A stretch of DNA of 64,000 bases from Capillidium heterosporum (Eukaryota; Entomophthoromycota; Entomophthoromycetes; Entomophthorales; Capillidiaceae), in assembly GCA_016630905.1 (NCBI GenBank), contig WBMQ01000003.1, forward strand, positions 310,001-374,000, given 5' to 3'. The notes beneath the pieces were generated by a model that had not been told where the DNA came from, searched no databases, and worked only from the letters and a program-made list of their open reading frames with translations. A program made the position numbers and the translations under genes. Shown piece by piece: positions 23,071 through 34,959 of this stretch. The first letter of the stretch is position 1. The number at the start of each line of letters is the position of its first letter.

Positions 23071-24877
23071 CTAACTGACAACTTTCAATATGGAGTTGAG
23101 TGATGGCCACCGTACCTTGTACTTGTGCAGGATGTCGATCAAGCTCTTCTTATAATTTCGTAAAGTCGGTAAAATGGGTACCTCCACCTCGAAGGCAGCC
23201 AACTGCTGGATTGCCGAGTTAAGATGGCTCATCATAGAGAGGATGATAAAGCATTTTATGTAGATATCAGCGTTCATGAAGTACTCCTGGTGCCGTATCA
23301 CTGACTTAGCCATAACGATCACCGTTATACACGAATTTCAATTCGTATTTCAAACCCTTGAATGTATCCAGAGCTATGCGATCGGTCGGGAAATTGTAGT
23401 TTACGATGAGGCTCCAATTACCTTTTAGGTCCAGGAAGTACTCATAGATATCTATGGACATAAGTAGTGCATGTACGAGGATATGGGGCAGCCAAGGGTC
23501 AGTTGGCACTTCCAAGTAAATTAAACTTAGTGGCATAGGTCCGTAGGTAAAGTTACTTACGTAGACTTCGTTGAAAAGCTCCCTCTCTAGCCTTCTTGCT
23601 TCGTTAAGTAGTCTAAGGTGTGGGACAATGGTAATCGATGGTGGGCTTGAGTTCTTGAATGTGAGGAAGCGCAACTTCAAGGCGTGAATTTTGAATACAA
23701 AGATGGTACTGAAGACATAGTACCTCAAAAAATACACTGGTTGGCTGTGGCTGACTTTAAGCTCGGGAGCCGTCGCCAGGCTTTTGGGCAGATCCAGGTC
23801 GATAGAATTGTGGATAATAAGCTCATGAAACTCACAGTACTCGTACATCCACACGTCGTATTTACCTTTGGGTACAAAGAGGATGATGTCGCAGACACTT
23901 AGGGTATAGTAATTTCGAATGCGCATCTCGTTGGTAATGGTAGTCAATTTGGAGCATCTCAGATGCACGCCGAGGAGGAAGGCGAGTCGTACTGCCTGTG
24001 AGTGGTAGAATCGCTGCGGAAGTATAAGTGGGTGATCAAAGTCAAGCTTGTTTGCAAAAGATAAAATGACATTCGATAAGAGTAAAGGGAGGCTCGTCTC
24101 CATATAACAAAGTTTGTACAGCCCCGAAATTCGACAGGAAAAATCATCTTTGAGTACCTTACTCAGCTGCAGCGACTCAAAGTTGATGGATGCTAGCAAG
24201 CAGATGGAATAGAGGAGTAACCGAGTGCTGTTGGAAGTTGGAAACTTCAATAGAAGGTAATTCAAGTAAGGCTTCGGAACCACTGGGTAAAACGAACCGA
24301 CGTTGAAGTAGTATATGTTTATTAGGTGCTGCACCACCGCCTTTGTAAGGTAGACATGCTCCTCCACTGCTGGTCCTCGCTTGCTTCCAAACCCCAAGCT
24401 GTGCATTCTTAACAGATCGACCGAAACTATAAAGTTGACGGCTGGATAACTCTCTCTCGTATTGCTGTCGATCCAAGTGTTAGAACTCTTATCAAAGTAC
24501 TTAATGAAGCATTTCCCACTACTCGTTGAGCTTGAAGTAACTATTATAGCGGTGTTGGCCTCTAAATTTGGTAGTATACATGATAACTTCTTACACTGGT
24601 TCTCGGGTAACAAAGCCTTCCTTATAGCGTCCAACTCCTGCGAAGTGTTGAATTTTGGGTTGGGGTAGGTGCATCGTATTCCTTTACTCTGGCACAAGGT
24701 ACAGGTCGGTTTGGTTTTGCTGCAGGGCTTCTTCCATCGCCTACAGCTTAGACAGCTAGCTTTTCGATAAAAGTAGACATACGTGCATTCGATATTAAGG
24801 CTCTTGCACTGCTCACATTCTAAGTCCATCCTACTACATCTTTTTCGGTGGGTCCGGCAGTTGTCGCAGGCACCCAT
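23071..24877 (-). CDS. Transcription factor with two tandem Zn2Cys6 clusters; one-base frameshift near the C-terminus
   Basis: Starts at 24877. Residues 4-31 (C4, C7, C14, C21, C24, C31) and 42-69 (C42, C45, C52, C59, C62, C69) each form a CX2CX6CX6CX2CX6C zinc cluster, an unusual tandem pair. A long helical middle region follows, as in fungal-specific regulators (VEEHVYLTKAVVQHLINIYY). The 0-frame ends at 23306 just after ELKFVYNGDRYG. However, the next 80 codons, in the +1 frame (ITVIVMAKSV to LKVVS, stop at 23071), are clearly its true C-terminus: the relic copy at 26127-27965 aligns continuously through this point (LKFTIAVIMVAK). The extra base lies within 23329-23332. As sequenced the protein lacks its last ~80 residues, or the base is an error, or it is bypassed. 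Confidence 0.85.
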
Positions 24878-25254
24878 GCCAATTTACCGTTTGTTGAATT
24901 ACTGGTTTAGTATAAACTCGTTCGTTTACGAGTATCTGTGTAAACTGTTGAAAAGTGCAATCTGCTAGTTGTCTTTTTGTATACGTTCCTATTTAATACT
25001 GGTACTGCACATATAAAAGTTACCTATCCAGCTTTATCCTATTCAAAAAGCTTTCGTTCTCAAAAGTCGAGTTTCTATTCTAGTCAGCTACTGTTTCCAA
25101 TTTAGGATTCTTTGTTTCATGAGGACGAATTGCCCAAAGCTATTGAATTAGTCATCAAGTGAAATATATTTGAAGATAAATAAATACAATCAATGGCAAG
25201 AGAAATTAGGTAATGCGAACTTATATTATGGAATTGAAACTGTTTGATGGCTAG
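24878..25254. other. Promoter region of the zinc-cluster gene
   Basis: About 380 bases upstream of the regulator start; no discrete element recognised. Confidence 0.4.
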
Positions 25255-25745
25255 GTAAATGTAATTCTTTTTAATAGCCAACATGTTTTATTGGGCTTAG
25301 CTAGGGAACCTGCTGGCTTCGATCAAAATAAGAGCAGAGCAATCGGTGAGCTCGTTTGCCAGTTCAGCACTTTTCGGGGCTCTCCTAAGGAAGGCCCATG
25401 TTCTACTCAAGATTTTACGAGGAGCTGCAGAGTGTTATTGGTTGAAGATACTGTGTAGTGATGGCGTAGTGTCCATAACGCCGTGGCTGCCATTTGGATG
25501 TGGAGAATGCTGTGGTTAAAGACACATAAATTTAGGTACATCTTCACTTACATCGTTAATAGCGTCAAATATAGAGATGCCAATTGCCATAAAAACGTAG
25601 TGTCGGAGACCTCTTGATTGTTGATATCGGAAGAACAAATGATTGGCTGTTTCTTTCTGTTCAAAGCAGGCAAGGCATCTTGGGGATATGTCAGGGTTCT
25701 GCCTGGCTACTTTGGTCTTAGGAAGGATGATACCATTGTGAATGG
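25255..25745 (-). mobile_element. Fragment of a LINE reverse-transcriptase C-terminal region
   Basis: On the minus strand an open stretch of about 64 codons reads IHNGIILPKTKVARQN, then CLACFEQKETANHLFFRYQQ and LRHYVFMAIG. This matches the region downstream of the reverse transcriptase in non-LTR elements: a helix, then CX2C..H..C (final Cys replaced by Tyr) with the ETANHLF signature. Further left the frame is broken by stops but keeps ALWTLRHHYTVSSTNNT, like the element's 3' end. No intact reverse transcriptase is present. It is higher in GC than its surroundings, as expected of a recent insertion. Confidence 0.7.
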
Positions 25746-26126
25746 ATTAGACCAATGACCTGGGTTTAAGAGGAATCAATTTGATGTTCATCAAGTCGAC
25801 CCCTTGATAGCTATGTGTTTCAGCTGATGTAGCAAGGATTTTATATCAGCTTTTAATGGACCAAGTAGAGAACTCTTCGAGTGGGTAACATTTGATAATG
25901 AGTTTTTTGATCGTCTGTTTCTATGTGGCATGGAGAAACTACTATTCTTTTTGATTTTTGTATTCAAGCTTAGTCTAACTTAAGTTTATTTAAAGTGAAC
26001 TGAGGCCATTCTATTAAATACAAAATTTTAAAGGAAACAATGCTTCTTATTAAATCTTCTGCTATATCAGTAAAATTTGTATTGTTCACTATTTTCAACT
26101 ACAATTTAACTATATTGACAGTTCAT

Positions 26127-27965
26127 TTATTTGACAGCACTCAAGATGAAATTGAGTGACAACCATTGCACTCTATACATGTACATTATATCAATTAAGC
26201 TCTATTTGTAGCCTATTAAAGTTGCTAAAATTGATACTCCCCTTTTAAGAGACTAGTCATTAGATAGCCAAGTTGAGGGAGTTCACGTGGGAAAAGATGA
26301 CAAAGCACTTTATATAGATATCGGTATGCATAAAGTAGCTCTGATTTTGAACTATAATCTTTGCTACCATAATTACAGCTATTGTAAATTTCAACTAGTA
26401 ACTCAAATTTATGAAAGTGGTAAAAGGTATCTTATCCACTGGAAAATCGTAAGCTGATAAGGTCCAAACTGCTTTTATTATCTAGGAAAGGCTCATAAAC
26501 ATCGATATAGTATCATGGAGTATACAATGATGTGAGATACCAAGAATCGATAGGCACCTTTAAATGGATTACGTTCAGAGGCATAGCTCTACCGATAAAG
26601 GTGCCTGCGTAAATTTCTTTGAACATTTTACTTTTCAATCTTTACTTTGTCAAGGAGTTTAAAGTACAAAGTGGCAGTAGTAGGTAGTGGACTTGAGTTC
26701 TTAAGCGTAAGGAAGCGCAACTTCAGCACCTGCACTTTGAATACAAAGATAGTGCTGAAAACAAAGTACTTTGAAAAGTGCAAAGTTGATTGTGGTTGAC
26801 TTTAAGCTTAGGGGTAGTCACTAAGCTTTAGGCAGGTTCAGATCGAAGGATCTATGCAAGACAAACTTTCAAATTTATAGTACCCGTATATCCTCACGCT
26901 GTACTTTTTGGAATAAAGAGAATAACATCGCAAATGCTTAGGATGTAGTAATTTTGGATATGTATATTGTTGATGACAGTACTGAGTTTCGGACATCTCA
27001 AATAAGCTTCGAAGAAGGTGAACCGTACCTCCTGTGAGTAATAGAATTGCTGGAACAGTGTGAGTGGTTAAATCCAGCCTTGTTGGTAAAATATAAAATC
27101 ATATTCGATAGGTGTGAAGGGAAGCTCGCCTTCATATAGCAAAGCTTATATATATTTGAAATGCGATAGGAAAACTCGTTCTTCAGTATCTCGCTTAATA
27201 GCTAGCGATTCAAAATTGATGGATGTTAGCAGGTATATTGAGTGGAAGAGTAGTCAAATGCTGTTGGAGATTGAAAGCTTCAACAAAAGATATGTCAAAC
27301 AGAGTTTTGGAACTATCAGATAAAAGGAACCAGTATAAAAATAGAATGTATCTACTAAATGATTTACTATATACTATTCTCTAAATTGAATATTTTTGAC
27401 TAATAAATAAATGACTCACTATTGCTTTGATGAGGTAGAAACACTCCTTACACACAATACTAGCTTTGCTACTTATACTCAAACTACGAACCTTTAATAA
27501 ATATATAGATACCAAAAGCTAATGATCGAATAAGCTCTCATTGCGCTTCTATTCATTCAATTATTTGAACTCTCATATATAAAATATATATGTGTTTTTT
27601 ACTGTTGATTGGGCTTAAGCTTACTATTATGGCGGTATTTATTTTCAAATTCAATATACCACTCGGCTTCTTTACATGTTAATCGTTCTAGAGCAGAGTT
27701 ATTTCTCTAATATCTGATGATTTCGAAGCTTTTATCTGAGGGAGCAGGTAAATGTATTGAATATCTTCTCATATAATATACAGGTCAATTTTCCTTTACT
27801 ACAGGGCTTCTTTCAACACCTGCAGCTTGAACAACTGTCGTTTATCGAAAAGTATATGTACGTACACTCAACATTAAGTTTTCTATATGGCTTGTACTCT
27901 AAATTCACATTGCTACATTTTCTTTGGCTGTTTCTGCAATTGTCACAGACACTTATACCACTACT
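26127..27965 (-). pseudogene. Decayed copy of the tandem zinc-cluster regulator
   Basis: Minus-strand relic homologous over its whole length to the gene at 23071-24877. The N-terminal segment (about 27760-27960) reads CDNCRNSQRKCSNVNL, then ECTYIYFS, SCSSCRC, a stop, and KKPCSKGK: both zinc clusters are recognisable, with C21 and C24 of the first changed to Tyr. The C-terminal segment reads YDFPVDKIPFTTF, a stop, LKFTIAVIMVAK, YFMHTDIYIKCF and VQWLSLNFILSAVK before a stop at 26127. Many in-frame stops and indels lie between. It is a tandem duplicate in the same orientation, separated from the parent by the LINE fragment. Confidence 0.85.
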
Positions 27966-28859
27966 ATCCACTACTATTCAATAGCTTTAATATCTATAAC
28001 ACTCGAATCGTAGCTATATATGCAAATATTAATAGTTATAAAACTTTTAGTAATTCCTTTATATATTGATTTATTAAGAAAATAGGGACTTCAAGCTACC
28101 AATCCGAAAATGTGCCTTACAAAAACTTAATTGATAACTACCCTTTTATATCCATCTATTCTAATAGGAGTATCATAAAAGGTATATGCTACCCTTTTAA
28201 TTTGATCTTTATGAAAAATGTAATAGAAAAAATAGGTGTGGGTGATATAAACTTAAATCCTACTTCAAGTCTCGACATTTCTCGTACTAGCTTTTATTCA
28301 ATCATTGGTGTTCATTATGTATTTTAAACTAAGCTATTTGTTCAATTTTCGTGCTATTCTATTTAGCAAAGTTGTGTAGCTATTTATAAGTTTAGTTGTA
28401 AAGAATAGGCAGCTTTTATGAGCAGAGTAGTATGGAGTTTGTAAACATAATGAATTTGTTGATTTTCATTAGTTCTGGGTTTCTTTGTGCATCAATTTCA
28501 AGAATGCTTGAAGTTTTACTTTATATATAATTAGCATACATTTACAGTAAGCTATTTCAGATGCACTTAAACTACTCCAATACAGGATGCTTTGTTAATT
28601 TTATTAACCTATTCTAGCCTTTAAAACTGCTTTTAGAAATTTGCAAATCACCCTATTATATATAATCATTTGTCTATATTTTATTTTTATACGTCCTATA
28701 TTAACTTTTATGAATCTGAAGCACGATAGTAGAGAAGGCTTTATAGGATAGTATAAATAAACTAGATATAATAAATCAAGTCATAAAAAGTGTATATAAG
28801 CTACAAAAGGACAAACTATCGTAAATAGTCTTACCTCTTTAAATTCGGTAAATATAGCG
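27966..28859. other. Intergenic region, nothing recognised
   Basis: About 0.9 kb, very AT-rich. Short frames such as 28112-28327 have no family signature. Confidence 0.4.
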
Positions 28860-29192
28860 ATGCTAACCTATAAACAGGTATATTTATTATATTTATTGCC
28901 TTTAATAAGTTTTATAAAGGTAATCTATCTAGCTATAGTTTTCACTGTGACAGCAATGTTGATATTTAAGACCAACTTCCCGATATTCAGTTGCTTCAAA
29001 AGACAAGATGAAATCACCTTGGCTTACGATAAATATGGAAACCCTATTTTAACTGGACATCATAGGGAAAAAAATTATACAACCGATTTGTTGGAAGGAT
29101 CTTTGTCGACATCGAGACCAAATACTGTTATCAAGTAAGTCCTTTGTCTATCTTGTTAAATTTTTGTTAGGTTAGTGAGAAAGATTTCGTAA
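28860..29192 (+). CDS. Small putative membrane protein, unknown
   Basis: Two exons, 28860-29134 and 29171-29192, joined by a 36-base intron with a strong GTAAGT donor and TTGTTAG acceptor. The product is 98 residues. Residues 7-39 are strongly hydrophobic (VYLLYLLPLISFIKVIYLAI onwards), one or two membrane passes or a long signal anchor. A hydrophilic tail follows (CFKRQDEITLAYDKYGNPIL) and ends in a basic LVRKIS. I recognise no family. The clean intron and soluble-looking tail support a real gene; it lies in the accessory region between the relic regulator and the first NAT copy. Confidence 0.45.
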
Positions 29193-29939
29193 AAGGTATA
29201 GAGTTCCGAATCCTTAGACCTAACTAACTTCAAGGCTATGGATATTCGAAAAGATAGGGTTAACTTAATTTTAAATGAAAGAGGTGTTGTCACTGCGTTA
29301 CAATATTATTGATTTCTCCAAGTGTACCTCGTTTACTACTGTATATAGCCTACTAAATGGGCAGCGAAAATCAATAAGCTTATAGTTCTATTAATTTACA
29401 ATGCTTATAGTTAAAACAGCAAATTATTTTTGATGTTGCTGAGATCTAAATGGAAATAGTTGTAGATATAATGCTATTATAAGTCTTTAATGAACTGTTT
29501 ACCTTTTCTATATCAACACTCATAGAATATTATACAGGCGCTTGTCAAGGAGTACATACTTTTATTGGTCCTATTTTTCAAGAAATCTCACCTTCGTCTC
29601 CAAAGCTACCTAAATTCCTTTGTATTCTTTACATTTAAGCCAACTTAGGTTCTGATTCAATATTTGCCATTTTAGGCAATTCCTCTCCGGGTGGATTTCG
29701 GCTGTCTCAAAGACTAAAGTAAACTTTTGATCGGAAGAGTCTCACCCCATTTCTATTCAATTTATAATGAATTGGACTATCCTCAAAAAATATCGTAAGT
29801 ATGAAGCATTGAGTATATTCAAATACATTTCAGGTAAATTCAAAATGTGCTGCACACAGCTATACAATACTTAAATCTAATATAAATACTTTAATTATCA
29901 TTTAAAATACTAAATAAGGTTAGCTCGAGCTTAAATTTA
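29193..29939. other. Intergenic region, nothing recognised
   Basis: About 0.75 kb between two convergent genes; AT-rich, no supported feature. Confidence 0.4.
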
Positions 29940-31038
29940 TCAAGCAGGCTGATTTAAATAAGTCGGAGGTAAATATTCGATATCCTCGGCATGTAAGTTG
30001 ATACCAAACCAACACCTGTAGGCCTCCAACCTTTGTTCCAAGCTGTTGAGAAACAGTTTACGAACCACCAGCCTATCATCCTTATCTAACTCATCGGCTA
30101 CAAATTTGATTTGACTATCGAACATGGATAGGGTACCTTTATCTAAGCCAACCTCAAAGGGACAAGTCTCTACCATCTTCTTTAAAAAGACATGTTGGTG
30201 GAACATATTGCTCTTTTGTAATACTATAAGTTGATTGAGTTGATTGCAATCCTTCCAGCAGCATGGAGTCAAGTTGAAATAGAACAAAGGACACCACTCA
30301 AACTTGAGATCACTTGGGTATTTAGAAAACTTGGCACTGAGCTGTAGACCTCGGACTAGGTACATGGGTTCGAACAGGTCGCTTTCATTGTCGGGTAGGT
30401 ACCTACGTACGATCTGGAGTTTGGTACCGTCCTTCAACTCTACCTTTTGGCAGCTGGCATCGTCAAAGGTTTGGGTGTTAATTTTTATGGGTAGGAAACT
30501 GGAGGAGCCTAGGTATCCTACATCCACCAAGTATTTATCTGGAGAATTGGCAAGCTGTAGTATCAAAGTAAGGTGCCGTATTCCTTCTACCTCTACCTTA
30601 CGACCTACTTCGGCGAATAACTTTCGATCTACTGGGTTTCCTAAGACTTTGTATGACTTATACCCCAAGTACGTTAATACATCGTAAAATAAGGAGTTAT
30701 GTTCGAAGCAGTAGCCGTCCCTACCTTGTACAACTAACTTGTTGAAGATGTCGATGGAGTCCTACAGATACGCCTCTAGTACTGGTCGTATCGTTTGAGT
30801 CTGTTGGAATGTTAGTTTGAGGCTGGGTATTGAAATGGTAGTAGTGATAGCTTAGATTCCCGTAAGGTATAAATTGGATGTGCAATTGCATCAATTTGCA
30901 TAAGTTTTCATAGGTAGGCTGTGGTAGCTTTATATCCACTCCACCTATGACTTCGGCCGAGGTAAGGAACTTAACCTTCTTCAAGTATTTGATGACCTGC
31001 AGATAGGTCAAGTTGGATTCAAGCATACATCGAGCCAT
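29940..31038 (-). pseudogene. Arylamine N-acetyltransferase copy A, one-base insertion
   Basis: NAT-family enzyme (acetyl-CoA to arylamines or hydrazines through a Cys-His-Asp triad). The first 94 or so codons from 31038 (MARCMLESNLTYLQ, LPQPTYENLCKLMQLHIQF, IPYGNLSYHYYH, STRGVSV) are in one frame. An extra G in the GG at 30761-30762 then throws it off. In the next frame the homology resumes at once (DSIDIFNKLV, QGRDGYCFEHNSLFYDVL) and runs to LPPTYLNQPA at 29940. The catalytic Cys (GYCFEHN), His (RHLTLILQL) and Asp (YLVDVGYLG) are all kept. Apart from this single base the gene is full length beside intact copy C, so it is recently broken, mis-sequenced, or recoded. Confidence 0.88.
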
Positions 31039-32664
31039 CGTTTTTAATGAATAATTTTAATGAGAAAGTGAAAATTTTCGTGCTATATAGAATCCAATTG
31101 CGGAAGTTAATTAATTAGAATTTTGAATTTTAAGAGCTACAGTTTTGGGCAATCTTGTATCACATATATTTCTATTAGAAAATTTAAAGATGCGGGGAGC
31201 ACATTTGCAATATTCTGAACAATCGCTACAAACAAGGATACAATGTGATACACCTATAAATTATGCTATGAAAATAATGTTGGGGTTGATCTTCGTTAAT
31301 TGCTGCTTTTTTTCGATGTAGTATGATGATTGCATTTTTGAAAAGTTACAGATTCATACAGATGAAACTAGATTCCCAAGTCCTTCCACTGTAAATAATT
31401 TCTTGGCAGCTAAAATGCGCTCAATATAGGAGCAAACTAAGTACGTAAGTATACTTACAAAATAATCTAACCTCAGCACCCACTACTTGGACTTGAACGT
31501 TTTTTAGGACACCGGAAAATTAAAAAGTTTGCAGCTCAACTGCATCTATACTCGGAATTTTGCAAATTTGACTTTCAGAGTTAATGATGGACACGCCAAC
31601 TACCAACAAGCTTAAATCCTAAAATGATCTTAAACGTATAAAAAGCGACTTGTAAAATACATCCACTATTAATCTGATAATCCACCTGTAAGGTAATTAT
31701 CCTTTCATATACATTTTAACGCGTATACTCAGCTGCTAAATTCTTATGCCACTACCCCCGCATTTTCTACAGAATCTATCTGTTGGTTCAGTAATTTGGT
31801 AGTATCAAGATACTGATGGACTGTACTTATATTTAAATTGTTGTTCAGCACCAACTCCGACATCAAGTAACCTCCTGCACAGCTAGGTAAATCACTGATC
31901 ATCCCAACCTTGAAATTATGTCTCTGTACAATACAATAGTTTCAACAGAATATAAACCAGTCTAAAAGAGCTAGAAATTGCGGTAGTTTATTTATTAGTA
32001 AATTAGGTTACAATTTAATTGGTATGTTTATAAATGTGCTAGGAATTACTAGTAGATTTTAGTGATAGGCAGTTTTGTATAATTGCGATATGGAAAAAGG
32101 TACATTTTGTAGGATTTTGAAGGTACCTTGACATTGGTTAACTTGTATATCATGACTAATTGTTAATATTTATAATAAAGATTTAGAAAAGTTTAAAACT
32201 TCAGCCAACTGTATATCGTCAGATAGGTCCATGATTAATGGTACTATGGAAGGGAGCATCAGCATTTCCTCAACTACTCCATCCTTTAAAATATATCAGT
32301 AACTGTGTCGTTTTTTCCTTTGCAGCTGATGTTCAATCCCCCAACTACTTATCTGTAATCGATCAACCTCCACAGGTTGGCACATTATCAATTATTGTAA
32401 TGGCTATTGGCTTGCTACAAATGAGGATATCTTAAGCATACTCTATAGAAAGGAACCCACAAACCGGTACTAGCATTTCCACATTTTGTAAAAAGGTTTA
32501 CAGCTGTATATTTCGAGAAGAAGGCCTCTGGAATCATTTTGAGTAGTAACTGTACAATTGAACAAAGCTTCCAAACTCACCTAAAATATTTATACCTTAT
32601 TATTTAAAGCATCAGTATATATAAATAGAAATATAACTTGCACGAAAAGTAGTGCGCTATAAAT
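31039..32664. other. Intergenic region between NAT copies A and B
   Basis: About 1.6 kb. It contains the open frame at 31744-31943 (listed separately) and a 65-codon plus-strand frame at 32238-32435 of unknown meaning. The latter includes a TTTGCAGCTGAT string (32319-32330) also seen in the inverted repeat near 39 kb. Confidence 0.4.
31744..31943 (-). other. Protein-like open frame, possible exon or relic
   Basis: About 66 codons open on the minus strand, with an internal ATG at 31900-31902, reading FKVGMISDLPSCAGGYLMSE, then LNISTVHQYLDTTKLLNQQI, and ending VENAGVVA. A TTGTATTGTACAG string just upstream looks like an intron acceptor. The composition is more protein-like than its surroundings. 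I recognise no family and found no partner exon. Confidence 0.25.
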
Positions 32665-33841
32665 TTATTTGCTGAATCTACTACCATCCTTCATGTTGAG
32701 GTACATTTCCGGTAAATGCTCCTCGTCCTCTTTAGCTATCTCCACACCAAAGTACTTCCAATAAGCTTCGTAGCGCTCCTCCTTTGTTACCATAAACTTC
32801 TTAACGACAACCAGGTTGTTGCTAAAATCTAACTTATCGGCGATAAATTTGACTTGGTTGTCGAAAAGGGATAGCATACCGCCTCCTAAATCCTTCGTAT
32901 CGAAATTATCCAAATCGAATGGACATACATCGACTACCTTCTTCAAAAATATATGCTGGTGGTAATGGCTGTTCAAATTTAACACCGTATTACTATTGAG
33001 TTGCTGGATGTCTCTCATATAAAAAGGACTCAACGTAAAGTAGAATAGAGGAAGCCAATCCTCGAACTTGTGATCCTTGTCTGTAACCTTAAGTTTAGTG
33101 ATTTTAGTTACATGCTGGTAAGCTCGAACTAGGAACAATGGATCGAACAACTCTTTACTATCCTCATTGTTGTCGATGTATCTACGTATTACCTGTAATT
33201 TAGTACCGTCCTTCAACTCTACTTTCTCACAATCGTTGTCGCTAAGGCTCGAAGTATTGATTTTGATGGGTAGGAAGCTGGAAGTGCCAACATACCCTAC
33301 ATCTACTAGGTAGAGATTGGGATCTTGGTTCTGCACCTTTACTATCAACGCCGTATGTCGCATCCCCATGACATCTATCTTCTTATCGATCAGGCTGTAG
33401 TTTTCTCTATCTACCTGAGCGTGCCAGCACTGAAAAGACTTTGTAGCCTAGACGTAGAAGTATATTCTTGAACAGTAGGTTGTGCTCAAAACAATACCCA
33501 TCTCTATTCTGTAGAACTAACTTGCTGAATATATCGATTGGATCTAACGAGACTCCTTTAGTAGTAGTTAGATCGTTGGGGTGAGTAGGTTGGTTAGTCT
33601 TCAATTTAGAAATCGAATGGTAGTAGTGGTAGCTTAAGTTTCCATAAGGTATTGCTTTGATATGTAAGTCCATCATCATACTTAGGTTTTCGAAGGTTGG
33701 TGGAGGTAGCTCTTCTCCATCGTTAAGTTGGAATTTAATTTTGATTAGATATTGCGATATTTGCTCTTGGCTGTAGGTTTGTGATTGTGTTTCTCCTAGC
33801 ATACTTGCAACTAATTCTTGGTGCTGTACTTTGGAAAACAT
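32665..33841 (-). pseudogene. Arylamine N-acetyltransferase copy B, one-base insertion
   Basis: Starts at 33841 (MFSKVQHQELVASMLGETQS). It keeps the NAT blocks LPPPTFENLSMMMDLHIKAI, PYGNLSYHYYH and QNRDGYCFEHNLLF with the catalytic Cys. After SVLARS the frame breaks. Its near-identical sister copy D reads CGCTCGGTAGAT here, while B has CGCTCAGGTAGAT, one extra base at 33416. In the shifted frame it continues VDRENYSLIDKKID, MRHTALIVKV (His) and YLVDVGYVG (Asp) to the stop at 32665. Divergent from copy C, sharing about 1.1 kb of promoter sequence. Confidence 0.88.
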
Positions 33842-34959
33842 TGTGATGAGTCAAATGCTGCTTTATATACAGTTTAGCTTTTCAAAAAAAGTTAATACTA
33901 CCGGTTAATAAACGGTCATTTCTCCTAGAAGCGGATTTCAGATAAGCTAACTTTGCTTATTTTTCGTTATAAACTGAACTCAATACATTGCTATCCAATT
34001 AACTTTTGTAGAGATCGGCTTGTAGAGAATCATTCTATAAATAGTTTATATTTAGCCTCCATTGTAGTGAGTCATATAGGCTAATACAAGTACATTCCCC
34101 AACAAGCGGGTTTGCGATAACTAAAGTAAGCTCCATATTCTCGATATAAGCCTATTCTAGCCACTCGATATCCAATCGGCAAGGTAAGAAACTGGCTTGT
34201 GATGGGCTGCCTTACAAGAATTTAACCACTGACAAGAAACTTTGAGGAGATTTTGTATAGATTTGTATGAAGCTTCATAGATGAAGGAATGACACATGCT
34301 TATTTAAGCGATACGGTTTGAATGTTGCTAAAGATGTTTAACTACTTATTATAGTTTTATGTATCGCGTTTGTATCTTGTGAAATTAATATGGCTTTAGT
34401 TTACATCCAATTTCTTGGATATAATTGCTATATATTGACAGAATAAAACTAACATCTACCTAATTGAAAATATAATAATCAAAGCCAGGGCAACTACTCA
34501 TCAAACCTAGATATTTCAAAAGTTGGTAACGGTGCCGATGTAGGCAGGCTATGTATCCTGGGACTATATCGATTAAGGGGGAATATCTCAGATATTAAAT
34601 CCTTTACATCATACCATATACCTTTACCTTCTAGCCTCTGATGGCCAGGTCACCTCTATCGGATTTAGTTGGAAATTAAGTGGTTCTTTGCCACTTTTCC
34701 TGTCTTAAACTGTACAAAAGGGAGCCATACATATAAAAACACTTGTTACCTCCTTCTCATCATCCTACCTAGAGTACCCTTCTAATGTGCATTTGGCATT
34801 AGTAATTTTTACCGATCTTTGTTGAAAGAATTTCGTCCCGTCTATTTATAGCTTATGTACCGAGTCAGGTGGTCCAATCCCTAGATTCGCGGTTTAAAAT
34901 GATAAAAAACGCAAGCCAACTCGACCTTTCTTTGTTATGAAAGAGAGTTCAACCCCAAG
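33842..34959. promoter_or_regulatory. Divergent promoter region of NAT copies B and C
   Basis: A TATA-like AAACTGTATATAAAG (complement of 33861-33875) lies about 20 bases upstream of the copy B start and recurs exactly upstream of copy D (42174-42188). TGAGTCA, the AP-1/Yap-type bZIP site, occurs at 33847-33853 and 34068-34074. The second sits in ATATGACTCACTACAA, which also recurs upstream of copy D. Site function is inferred; the repetition is seen. Confidence 0.5.

Noticed and set aside
23071..23110. Intron with donor GTACGG near the regulator's stop
   Set aside because: The relic copy codes a matching peptide (VQWLSLNFIL) and a stop at the same place, so this is exon.
23306..23345. Intron explaining the regulator's frame change
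   Set aside because: The relic copy aligns continuously through the point, and the local GTGATC..CACCAG has a poor donor; a one-base insertion explains it better.
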